From positions 1 to 11,465 of the forward strand of contig JAEWHT010000200.1 in NCBI GenBank assembly GCA_023387695.1: 11,465 nt of DNA, given 5' to 3'. Shown in pieces: positions 1 to 7,800 of this stretch. The stretch is from Pseudomonadota bacterium (GTDB lineage Bacteria; Pseudomonadota; Alphaproteobacteria; Rhizobiales; Xanthobacteraceae). Under the pieces are notes generated by a model, which was given only the letters and a program-made list of their open reading frames with translations, was not told the origin of the DNA and did not search any database. The position numbers were made by a program, and so were the translations under genes. Each line of letters opens with the position of its first letter. The stretch's first letter is position 1.

Positions 1-1
1 G

Positions 2-1318
2 ATGTACACCGCGCACTGGCCGCGGCTGCATCCCTCCGATTTCAAGGTGAAGACGCTCGATGGCGTCGCCGACGACTGGCCGATCGACTACGACGCGCTG
101 ACGCCGTTCTTCGAAGAGAACGACCGGATGATGGGCACCTCCGGCCTGTCAGGCGATCCGCTGTCGCCGCTGACGCACCCGCCGATGCCGCAGCAGCCGA
201 TGGGATTGACGGGGGCGATCTTCGGCAAGGCCATGAACCAGCTCGGCTGGCACTGGTGGCCGTCGGACACGACGGTCGCGACCATGGACTATGAGGGCCG
301 CGCGCGTTGCATCAATCTCGGCCATTGCACACCGGCCTGCGCGCAAGGCGCGAAGTCGTCGACCGACATCACCTATTGGCCGCATGCGGTTCGCGCTGGC
401 GTCGAGCTGCGCACGCATTGTCGGGTGCGGGAGATCACCACCGACGAGAACGGCATGGCCACGGGCGTAGTCTACTACGACAAGGACGGTGTGGAGCAGT
501 TTCAGCCCGCGCATGTCGTCATCATCGCCTGCAACGGCGTCGGCACGCCGCGGCTGCTGCTGAACTCGAAATCCGACCGCTTTCCGAACGGGCTTGCCAA
601 CTCATCCGGCCTCGTCGGCAAGAACTTGATGTTCCATCCCTATGCGCAGATCTACGGCTACGTGAAAGAGCCGACCGACAGCAATCGCGCGCCGCCGACC
701 TGCCTGTGGAGCAAGGAGTGGTACGACACAGATCTCTCGCGCGGCTTCGTGCGCGGCTATGGCGTTCAGTTCGTGCGCGGGGCAGGGCCGGTGTTCGAGG
801 CTGTCGTCAGCGAGCAGAAGGGTATTCTGCCCTGGGGGGAGGATCATCATCGCGTCTTCCGCAAGCTGAATGGCCATCGGCTTGGCTTCTCCGCGATCTG
901 CGAGGATCTGCCGGAGGAACACAACCAGGTCACGCTCGATCCCGTATTGAAGGACAGCCACGGCATTCCCGCACCGAAGATCAGCTACACGATCTCCGAG
1001 AACAGCCAGAAGATGATGGACCATGCGCTCGCGCGCGGTCGGGAGATTCTCGAGACGGCGGGGGCGACCGACATCTGCACCAACTCGCCGATCCCGTGGG
1101 GCGGCTGGCATCTGCTCGGCACCGCGCGGATGGGCACCGATCCTAAGCGCTCCGTCGTCAACGAATGGGGCCGTACTCACGATGTGAAGAATCTCTTCAT
1201 CGTCGACGGCAGCATCTTCGTCACCTCGGGCGGCGTGAACCCGACCTCCACCATCCAGGCCCTCGCGCTCTACATCGCCGACCAGATGAAGCAGCGTCTC
1301 GCCAATTTGTTCGACTGA
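2..1318 (+). CDS. GMC-family FAD-dependent dehydrogenase, large subunit (5'-truncated by window edge)
   Basis: Flavoprotein of the glucose-methanol-choline (GMC) family, oxidising an alcohol or sugar hydroxyl. The frame is open at base 2 and the N-terminal dinucleotide-binding GxGxxG part is absent, so the true start lies upstream; 438 residues are visible and family members usually have about 530-590. The C-terminal GMC domain is clear: WHLLGTARMG at about 369-378 holds the expected catalytic His (370), GGVNPTST at about 411-417 holds the second active-site residue (Asn 413), and NLFIVDGSIF precedes it. Three cysteines (103, 109, 113) sit in a CINLGHCTPAC stretch before GAKSS, where FAD-GDH/gluconate-dehydrogenase-type members carry a cysteine cluster that can hold an Fe-S centre; a cluster here is inference. 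The small subunit follows 7 bases downstream, as in two-component GMC dehydrogenases. The substrate cannot be read from sequence. Confidence 0.9.
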   Translation: MYTAHWPRLHPSDFKVKTLDGVADDWPIDYDALTPFFEENDRMMGTSGLSGDPLSPLTHPPMPQQPMGLTGAIFGKAMNQLGWHWWPSDTTVATMDYEGRARCINLGHCTPACAQGAKSSTDITYWPHAVRAGVELRTHCRVREITTDENGMATGVVYYDKDGVEQFQPAHVVIIACNGVGTPRLLLNSKSDRFPNGLANSSGLVGKNLMFHPYAQIYGYVKEPTDSNRAPPTCLWSKEWYDTDLSRGFVRGYGVQFVRGAGPVFEAVVSEQKGILPWGEDHHRVFRKLNGHRLGFSAICEDLPEEHNQVTLDPVLKDSHGIPAPKISYTISENSQKMMDHALARGREILETAGATDICTNSPIPWGGWHLLGTARMGTDPKRSVVNEWGRTHDVKNLFIVDGSIFVTSGGVNPTSTIQALALYIADQMKQRLANLFD

Positions 1319-1325
1319 GGCCGTC

Positions 1326-1775
1326 ATGTCTGCAGATACTCAACTCACGCGTACCCAGCGCGACGACCTCCGCACCGTCGCCGGGATGATCGTGCCCGCC
1401 AGCGACGAGTACAAGGTGCCCGGCGCCGACGATGCGACGATCCAGGCCGATATTCTCGCGACGCTGGGCCGCGACACCAAATTGGTGACGGCGGCACTGG
1501 ATCATCTGGCGCGGCTCGCGGGCCAGCCACTTGGGGAGCTCGATAGCGCGAAGCGCGACGCGGTCGCGCAGGAGTTTCGCAAGATCGGCGGCGCGGCCGC
1601 CGCAACGCTCACCCGCGTCGTCCTGCAATGCTACTACCGCGACGACCGCGTGCTGCGATCGCTCGGGCTCGAGCTGCGCGCACCGTTCCCCAAGGGCTAT
1701 GTGCTGCCGGATGGCGACTGGTCGTTGCTCGATCCGGTGAAAGCAAGGGGCGGCGTGCTGCGGCGCGCGCCCTAG
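1326..1775 (+). CDS. Small subunit of GMC dehydrogenase (gluconate 2-dehydrogenase subunit 3 type)
   Basis: A 149-residue protein resembling gluconate 2-dehydrogenase subunit 3, the small partner that associates with GMC-type flavoprotein dehydrogenases. The N-terminal pattern LTRTQRDDLRTVAGMIVPAS followed by KVPGADDA is the usual opening of this family (helix, then IxPxxx..PGA). It starts 7 bases after the dehydrogenase stop, so the two are almost certainly cotranscribed and probably translationally coupled; the ribosome binding site is weak, consistent with coupling. In characterised periplasmic complexes the small subunit often carries a twin-arginine signal and exports the folded large subunit. 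Here the N terminus (MSADTQLTRTQRD) has no twin-arginine motif and no hydrophobic stretch, so the complex may be cytoplasmic unless the unseen N terminus of the large subunit carries a signal. No haem-binding CxxCH motif is present, so no cytochrome is fused to it. Confidence 0.75.
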   Translation: MSADTQLTRTQRDDLRTVAGMIVPASDEYKVPGADDATIQADILATLGRDTKLVTAALDHLARLAGQPLGELDSAKRDAVAQEFRKIGGAAAATLTRVVLQCYYRDDRVLRSLGLELRAPFPKGYVLPDGDWSLLDPVKARGGVLRRAP

Positions 1776-1880
1776 CCAGCTGGTTAGTCAAGTACTGGCA
1801 GTCCAGCGTTGCGTCCCAGGCAGGCACCTTGCGCCTGATGGGACAGGCCACCATCTGTGTGAGCCTCAAGGACTCTTGCC
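1776..1880 (+). promoter_or_regulatory. Intergenic leader before the HtrA-like gene
   Basis: This 105-base gap separates the dehydrogenase pair from the protease gene. A Shine-Dalgarno-like AAGGA at 1868-1872 lies 8 bases before the ATG at 1881 and supports that start. An imperfect palindrome CTAGCCAG/CTGGTTAG spans the upstream stop codon (1772-1787). A second imperfect stem, TCCCAGGC (1814-1821) with GCCT (1833-1836) and GGGA (1840-1843), lies in the probable leader. Neither has a following T tract, so I do not call a terminator. I see no convincing -35/-10 pair; a promoter is expected here but not demonstrated. Confidence 0.35.
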
Positions 1881-2900
1881 ATGCTGGATTTCACCTCAGA
1901 CATCGTCGATGACGCCTCGTCATCGCGAACGACAGACTCTGCCCCGGTCGATGACCGGGCCTTGCTGGACGCCTATTCCAGCGCCGTGATCGATGTGACC
2001 GACCGCGTCGGTCCCGCCGTCGTGCGCGTCGAAACCGGGCCAAAGACGCCGAACGGCCGCGAGCGCGGCGGGCTCGGCTCCGGCATCGTGATCTCGCCGG
2101 ATGGGCTCGTGCTCACGAATAGCCACGTGGTCGGTTCTTCCAAGGAGATCCGGCTGCGGGATGTCGAGGGCCATGTCGGTGACGCCCGCGTGCTCGGTGT
2201 CGATCCTGATACGGATCTGGCGCTGCTCCGCGCCAACGGCGTGCGCGACTTGCCTTACGCCGCGCTCGGAAACTCCAAGACGCTGCGCCGAGGCCAGCTC
2301 GTGATCGCGATCGGCAACCCGCTCGGTTTTGAATCGACCGTGACGGCCGGCGTGGTCTCTGCGCTCGGGCGTTCGATCCGCTCGGTCAGCGGGCGAACCA
2401 TCGAGGACGTGATCCAGACCGATGCTGCGCTCAATCCCGGCAATTCCGGCGGGCCGCTGGTGTCGTCGAATGCGGAGGTGATCGGCATCAACACGGCCAT
2501 CATCAATGGCGCGCAAGGCATCTGCTTTGCGGTCGCCAGCAACACCGCGCAATTCGTGCTGTCGGAGATCATCCGTCACGGCTATGTCCGCCGCGCCTTC
2601 ATTGGTGTCGCCGGGCAGACCGTGCCGGTCCCGCGGCGTCATGCGGTGCTGGCCGGGGTCGAGAACAAGATGGGTGCGTTGCTCGCCCAGGTCGAGCAGG
2701 ACGGCCCGGCGGCGAAGGCAGGCCTGTTGCCCGGCGACGTCGTGATCAAGCTCGATGGCGTCGACATCAACGGCGTCGACGATCTGATCCGCGTGCTCGA
2801 CCGCGACCGGATCGGCCGGCGGCTCGCCATGGACGTGCTGCGGCGCGGCCAGCTGAGGGCGTTCGATATCGATCCGATCGAGCGCAAGCCCCAGCGCTAG
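1881..2900 (+). CDS. DegP/HtrA-type trypsin-like serine protease with one PDZ domain, no signal peptide
   Basis: A 339-residue S1C-family protease. The catalytic triad is complete: His82 in TNSHVV, Asp112 in DPDTDLALL, and Ser189 in NPGNSGGPL. The protease domain covers about residues 40-230, and a single PDZ domain follows at about 240-332 (GPAAKAGLLPGDVVIKLDG is its recognisable core). Periplasmic DegP has a signal peptide and two PDZ domains and DegS has a membrane anchor; this protein has neither, because its first 40 residues are acidic and polar with no hydrophobic segment. It is therefore predicted to be cytoplasmic, perhaps degrading or chaperoning damaged proteins or processing a partner. 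The start at 1881 is supported by AAGGA 8 bases upstream; no internal ATG would preserve more of the conserved domain. Neighbours on both sides are flavoprotein dehydrogenases with no obvious functional link. The family call is secure; the physiological substrate is unknown. Confidence 0.92.
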   Translation: MLDFTSDIVDDASSSRTTDSAPVDDRALLDAYSSAVIDVTDRVGPAVVRVETGPKTPNGRERGGLGSGIVISPDGLVLTNSHVVGSSKEIRLRDVEGHVGDARVLGVDPDTDLALLRANGVRDLPYAALGNSKTLRRGQLVIAIGNPLGFESTVTAGVVSALGRSIRSVSGRTIEDVIQTDAALNPGNSGGPLVSSNAEVIGINTAIINGAQGICFAVASNTAQFVLSEIIRHGYVRRAFIGVAGQTVPVPRRHAVLAGVENKMGALLAQVEQDGPAAKAGLLPGDVVIKLDGVDINGVDDLIRVLDRDRIGRRLAMDVLRRGQLRAFDIDPIERKPQR

Positions 2901-2914
2901 CTGCGGGACCGCAG

Positions 2915-2941
2915 GCGAGGTATGACGTTGTCATGCCTCGC
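2915..2941 (+). terminator. Strong hairpin between HtrA-like and flavoprotein genes (terminator or leader structure)
   Basis: A 12-bp stem (2915-2926 with 2930-2941) closes a 3-base GTT loop; 11 pairs are Watson-Crick and one (T2921-G2935) is a wobble. It begins 15 bases after the protease stop codon. Only TT follows the right arm, so as an intrinsic terminator it is atypical, though T-poor terminators occur in high-GC alphaproteobacteria. It ends 17 bases before the flavoprotein ATG at 2959, so it could also act as a leader structure on a read-through transcript or protect the 3' end of the protease message. Confidence 0.5.
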
Positions 2942-2958
2942 TTCCGGACCCTTGCCGC

Positions 2959-4683
2959 ATGATGCCGTCCCAGGAGACCTACGACGTGATTGTCGTCGGT
3001 GCCGGTGCCGGCGGCATGACGGCGGCCGCTGTGGCCGCGGCCGAAGGCCTGCGCGTGCTGGTGATCGAGAAGACCGCCTTTGTCGGCGGCACCACCGCGT
3101 GGTCCGGCGGCATGGTCTGGATCCCTGCAAATGCCAAGATGAAAGAGGCGGGGCTTCCCGACAGCATCACGGATGCCGTCCGATATCTTTCGAGCACAGT
3201 GCCCGAGCCAGCCAATGCGGGCCTGCGCGCTGCCTTCCTTGCGCGGGGGCCGGAGGCGATCGCTTATCTCGAAACCAACACGGACGTTCGTCTCCAGCCG
3301 GTGAAAGCCTATCCGGATTATTATCCGGAGCGGCTGGGTGCGACATCGGGCGGGCGGGTGTTGGAGCCGGTTGCGTTCGATGGCACGCGGCTGGGTGCGC
3401 ATTTCGCGCGGCTGCGCGCGCCGCTGCCGGAGTTCACGCTGTTCGGCGGGATGATGGTCAACCGGCTCGACATTCCGCATCTGCGCCGGGTCGGAAGGTC
3501 GTTGCGCTCGACCTTGCGTGCGGCGCGGCTGGTCTCGGAATATGCGATGCAGCGATTGCGCAGCCCGCGCGGCACGACGTTGCATCTCGGCAATGCGCTT
3601 GCCGCGCGGCTCTATGCCTCGCTGCTTGCGCGGCAGGTCGAGATCCTCTTCAGCGCCGATGTCGAGGATCTGTCGATGCAGGGCGATCGCGTCATTGGCG
3701 TGGTCATTCGCCACGGCTCCCGCGATCGTTCGATCGCGGCGCGCCGCGGCGTGGTACTGGCGACGGGCGGCTTCTCGCATGATGCGATCTTGCGCAAGCG
3801 TTTCTTCCCGGCTCCGGCTGGTCTGGTCTCGGCCACTAACACGGCAGGGACAGGCGATGGGCTCCGGCTGGCGACCGCCAGCGGTGCTGCGCTCAATACG
3901 GACGCAACGAGCCCGGCCTATTGGGTGCCGGCATCGCTATTCCGGCGGGCCGATGGCAGCCGCGGCGTGTTCCCGCATACGGTGACCGATCGTGCCAAGC
4001 CCGGCGTGATCGCGATCAACGCGGTCGGCCGGCGCTTCGTCAATGAGGCGCTATCCTACCACGAGTTCGTGCTTGCCATGCTACGCGATGGCAATGGTGA
4101 GCCGGACCGGCCGTTCTACCTGATCTGTGATCGTCCGTTCTTATGGAGCTATGGCCTCGGCCGCATCAAGCCGTTCACGCGCAATGCGCGGCGCTACATG
4201 GCGAGCGGCGAGTTGATCGAGGCGCCTGATATCGCGCAGCTCGCGGCAAAGATTGGTATCAAGCCATCCGTGCTCACGGCAACGATCGCGGGCTACAATT
4301 CCGGTGCAAAGGAGGGGCGTGATCCCGAATTCGGTCGTGGTAGCACGATCTACCAGCGCCACCTCGGTGATATCAGCCACAAGCCTAACCCTTGCGTCGC
4401 GCCGATTGTCGATGCGCCGTTCTTCGCGATGCGGATCTATCCGGCGGATCTCGGCACGGCGATCGGCATGAAGGTGGATGCGCAGGCGCGCGTGCTGCGC
4501 GAGGATGGCACGCCCATTGCGGGGCTTTATGCCTGCGGCAACGACATGGGCTCGATCATGAACGGGAATTATCCGGGGCCGGGCATCACGCTCGGGCCGG
4601 CGCTCACATTCGGGTATATTGCGGGGCGGCATTTGGCGGAGGGGGCAGTAACGATGTCGAGTGCCGCGAAGGCGACTGTCTGA
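2959..4683 (+). CDS. FAD-dependent oxidoreductase, 3-ketosteroid delta-1-dehydrogenase-like
   Basis: A 574-residue flavoprotein of the fumarate reductase/3-ketosteroid dehydrogenase family. The FAD-binding Rossmann motif VVGAGAGGMTAA is at about 12-23, with the acidic E37 at the end of the second strand, then GGTTAWSGGMVW at about 43-54. A second FAD segment, VVLATGGFSHD, is at about 265-275. Near the C terminus the motif NGNYPGPGITLGPA puts Tyr538 four residues before Gly542, the spacing of the catalytic Tyr487 and Gly491 of Rhodococcus KstD1. Tyr321 in SPAYWVP is a candidate for the third active-site tyrosine (Tyr318), and one of Tyr118/121/122 for Tyr119. These enzymes desaturate C1-C2 of 3-ketosteroids. 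No other steroid gene is in the window, so the substrate may be another cyclic ketone. No good Shine-Dalgarno is seen; ATG-ATG at 2959/2962 makes the first residue uncertain. Convergent with the next gene. Confidence 0.82.
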   Translation: MMPSQETYDVIVVGAGAGGMTAAAVAAAEGLRVLVIEKTAFVGGTTAWSGGMVWIPANAKMKEAGLPDSITDAVRYLSSTVPEPANAGLRAAFLARGPEAIAYLETNTDVRLQPVKAYPDYYPERLGATSGGRVLEPVAFDGTRLGAHFARLRAPLPEFTLFGGMMVNRLDIPHLRRVGRSLRSTLRAARLVSEYAMQRLRSPRGTTLHLGNALAARLYASLLARQVEILFSADVEDLSMQGDRVIGVVIRHGSRDRSIAARRGVVLATGGFSHDAILRKRFFPAPAGLVSATNTAGTGDGLRLATASGAALNTDATSPAYWVPASLFRRADGSRGVFPHTVTDRAKPGVIAINAVGRRFVNEALSYHEFVLAMLRDGNGEPDRPFYLICDRPFLWSYGLGRIKPFTRNARRYMASGELIEAPDIAQLAAKIGIKPSVLTATIAGYNSGAKEGRDPEFGRGSTIYQRHLGDISHKPNPCVAPIVDAPFFAMRIYPADLGTAIGMKVDAQARVLREDGTPIAGLYACGNDMGSIMNGNYPGPGITLGPALTFGYIAGRHLAEGAVTMSSAAKATV

Positions 4684-4703
4684 TTGTTGCGTTCGCTATA
4701 TCC

Positions 4704-4793
4704 GCGTGATTGCGAGCGAAGCGAAGCAATCCAGAGATTTCTCCGTTGAGGTAGTCTGGATTGCTTCGTCGCAAGGGCTCCTCGCAATGACGC
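4704..4793. repeat. Bradyrhizobium-type intergenic palindromic repeat
   Basis: An imperfect palindrome of about 90 bases. The inner arms CGAAGCAATCCAGA (4722-4735) and TCTGGATTGCTTCG (4755-4768) are a perfect 14-bp inverted repeat around a 19-base loop. The outer arms ATTGCGA (4709-4715) and TCGCAAT (4782-4788) extend it, with four more pairs (4704-4707 with 4790-4793) beyond one mismatch, and with GC-rich bulges between inner and outer arms. It lies between the 3' ends of two convergent genes, the usual place for REP/RIME-like elements, and could serve as a bidirectional terminator or 3'-end stabiliser. I recognise the arm sequence as a family repeated through Bradyrhizobium and Rhodopseudomonas genomes; copy number cannot be tested inside this window, which holds one copy. 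Short frames crossing it (such as peptides with EAKQSRD...WIAS) are by-products of the repeat. Confidence 0.8.
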
Positions 4794-4818
4794 GTGGAGG
4801 GAGGACGGGTCTTAACTA

Positions 4819-7800
4819 CTACTCCGCCGCCGCGGCGAACCGGCTATTCTCCAACTCCGCTTCCAGTCGCGCCTTCTCCGCAGCCGCAAGCTTGATGTTG
4901 GCTTCCTTGACATGCCCGAAGCCACGGATGCTCTCCGGCACCCTCGCGAGCCGCGTCAGCAGCGGGATCTGCTCCGCCTTCAGCCCGCCCATCCGCTGAT
5001 CGATCATCGCTAGATAATCCGCAACCAGCTTCCGTTCCATCCGCCGCTCCTCGCTGCGCCCGAAAAGATCGAACGCGCCGCCGCGCAAAAACTTCAGCTT
5101 CGCCAGCATGCGGAAGGCATGGATCATCCAGCCGCCGAACTCCTGCTTCTGAAGTCGCCCGCTCGTCTTGTCGCGCTTTGCGAAGATCGGCGGGGCGAGA
5201 TGGTACTTCAGCGTGAAGTCGCCATCGAACTTCTCTGAGACCTTCTTGGCAAAGCTGCCGTCGGTGTAGAGCCGCGCGACTTCATATTCGTCCTTGTAGG
5301 ACATCAGCTTGAACAGGTTTTTCGCGACCGCTTCGGTCAGCTCCGTGGACGCGGTCGAGACGGCACTCTCCGCCTTCCGCACCTTGGCGACAGCCGCGAG
5401 ATAGCGGTCCGCGTAGCCCTTGTCCTGATAGCCCGTCAGGAACTCCGCGCGCGTCGCGATGATGTCGTCGAGCGACTTGGTCGTCGCGGACGCACGGCTC
5501 TTGAACTGGAGCACGCTGCGCACCCGCGACATATCGTGCGCGGCCAACCGTCCCCAGGTGAAGGCGAGCTTGTTCATCTCGATCGCAGCGCCGTTAATTT
5601 CGATGGCGCGGAGCAGCGCTTCCAGCGACAGCGGGATCGCGCCCTTCTGGAAGGCGAAGCCGAGCATGAAGGGATTGGTGGCGATGCTGTCGCCCATCAG
5701 GGCCGAGGCGATGCCCGTGGCGTCGATGATATCGAGGTTCTTTTCGCCGACGGCATCGCGCAGCACGGTCTGCATCGTGCCCATCTCGAAATCGATGTCG
5801 GGATTTTGCACGAAGCTCGCGGTCGGTTGCAGGTCGGCGTTGATATAGGCCTTGGTCACGCCGCGTTCGGCGCGGCTGAGCGCGGTCGGGCCGGCCGAGA
5901 CGATCATGTCGCAGCCGAGGATGACGTCGGCGCCGCCGGTGGTGATGCGGACGGCCGAAATGTCCTCCGGCTTCGGCGCGATGCGGACATGGCTCATCAC
6001 CGCGCCGTTCTTCTGGGACAGGCCGGTGAAATCCAGCGCCGAGCAGCCGCGGCCGTCGACATGGGCGGCCATGCCGAGCAGGGCGCCGATGGTGATCACA
6101 CCGGTGCCACCGATGCCGGTGACGAGCATGTTGTAGGGACCGTCCAGCTCACGCGCAGGCGGGAGCGGCAGGTCGGCGAACAGTTGGCCGGAATCCACCG
6201 CCGACGTCTTCATGCGCTTGAGCGAACCACCATGCACGGTGACAAAACTCGGGCAGAAGCCTTCGACGCAGGAAAAGTCCTTGTTGCAATTGGACTGGTC
6301 GATCTGGCGCTTGCGGCCGAACTCGGTCTCCAGCGGCTGCACTGAGACGCAGTTGGAGGCCTGCGAACAATCGCCACAGCCCTCGCAGACGAGCTCATTG
6401 ATGAAGGCGCGCTTGGCGGGATCGGGATAGAGCCCGCGCTTGCGGCGGCGGCGCTTTTCCGCGGCACAGGTCTGGTCGTAGATCACGACCGTGAGGCCCT
6501 TGATGTCGCGCAGCTCGCGCTGCACGGCGTCGAGCTCGCGGCGGTGATGGATGGTCGCGCCTTGCGGGAAGTAGTTGCTTGCGGGGTATTTGCTGGGATC
6601 ATCGGAGACGATCGCGAGGCGCTTCACGCCTTCGGCCCAGACCTGATGTGCGATCTGCGCGACGTTGAAGGCGCCTTCGGCCGGCTGGCCGCCGGTCATC
6701 GCGACGGCATCGTTGTAGAGGATCTTGTAGGTGATGTTGATGCCGGCGGCCGAGGCGGCGCGCAACGCCAGCAAGCCCGAATGCGTGTAGGTGCCATCGC
6801 CGAGATTCTGGAAGATGTGCTTCTCGGTGGTGAAGGGCGACTGGCCGATCCAGTTTACGCCTTCGGCGCCCATATGCGAGATCAGGTCGGTGCGACGCGT
6901 CGGCATGCTCAGGGCCATGCCGTGGCAGCCGATGCCGGCCATCGCACGGCTTCCTTCCGGCACGCGCGTCGAGGAATTGTGCGGGCAGCCCGAGCAGAAG
7001 AACGGCGTCCGCGCGAGCTTGATCTGGGTGGTTGTGTTGACGGGATTGTCGAAGGCCTCGAGCCGGGCCAGGCGCTGCTCCAGCACCGGGCTGTGATGCC
7101 CGAGCTTGCGCAAGCGCGCAACAATCGCGCCCGCAACGATGGTCGGCGTCAGCTCGCCCTCGCTCGGCAGCAGCGGTGCGCCGCTCTCGTCGCGCTTGCC
7201 GGTGACGGTCGGGCGCCTGGAGGCATCGATGTTGTAGAGGATGCGCATCAGCTGGTCTTCGATGAAGCCGCGCTTCTCCTCGACCACCAGCACGTCCTGC
7301 AGACCTTCAGCGAAGCGCTTGGCGCCGCTTTCTTCGAGCGGCCAGGTCAGCGCGACCTTGTAGATGCGCAAGCCCAGATCCTGCGCGTCCTTGTCGGTAA
7401 TGCCGAGGTCAGCGAGCGCCTGGCGCAGATCGAGATAGGCCTTGCCGGTCGCGATGATGCCGAGCCGGGCCGGCTTTGAATCGAGCACGATGCGGTCGAG
7501 CCGGTTGGCGCGGGCAAAGGCCTGCACCGCGGCCATCTTCGGGCCGAACAAGCGCCGCTCGGCCTCGAGTGGAGGATCGGGCCACCGGATGTTGAGGCCG
7601 CCGGGCGGCATTTCGAAATCTTCGGGGAGGATAATCTTGATGCGCTCGGGATCGCTGTCGATCGAAGCCGAGCTCTCGACGGTCTCGCTGATCGCCTTGA
7701 AGCCGACCCAGCAGCCCGAGAAGCGCGACAGCGCAAAACCATAAAGGCCGAGATCGAGGTAATCCTGCAGCGTCGCCGGATTGATCACGGGGATCAGCGC

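Noticed and set aside
602..1327. Long minus-strand frame opposite the GMC dehydrogenase
   Set aside because: Antisense shadow of a GC-rich coding region; no recognisable motif and no ribosome binding site.
1796..1812. Sigma-54-like TGGCAG...TTGC before the protease gene
   Set aside because: The GG and GC dinucleotides are 12 bases apart instead of 10, so it is not a functional -24/-12 element.
2767..3780. 337-codon minus-strand frame across the protease/flavoprotein junction
   Set aside because: It overlaps two well-supported genes, is rich in Arg/Ala/His as expected for a shadow frame, and shows no domain.
4661..4999. 112-codon plus-strand frame across the palindromic repeat
   Set aside because: The peptide is the typical translation of the repeat itself and runs into the antisense of the oxidoreductase.
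5536..7479. Two long plus-strand frames inside the indolepyruvate oxidoreductase
   Set aside because: They lie opposite conserved domains with catalytic and cluster motifs on the minus strand; composition is that of shadow frames.
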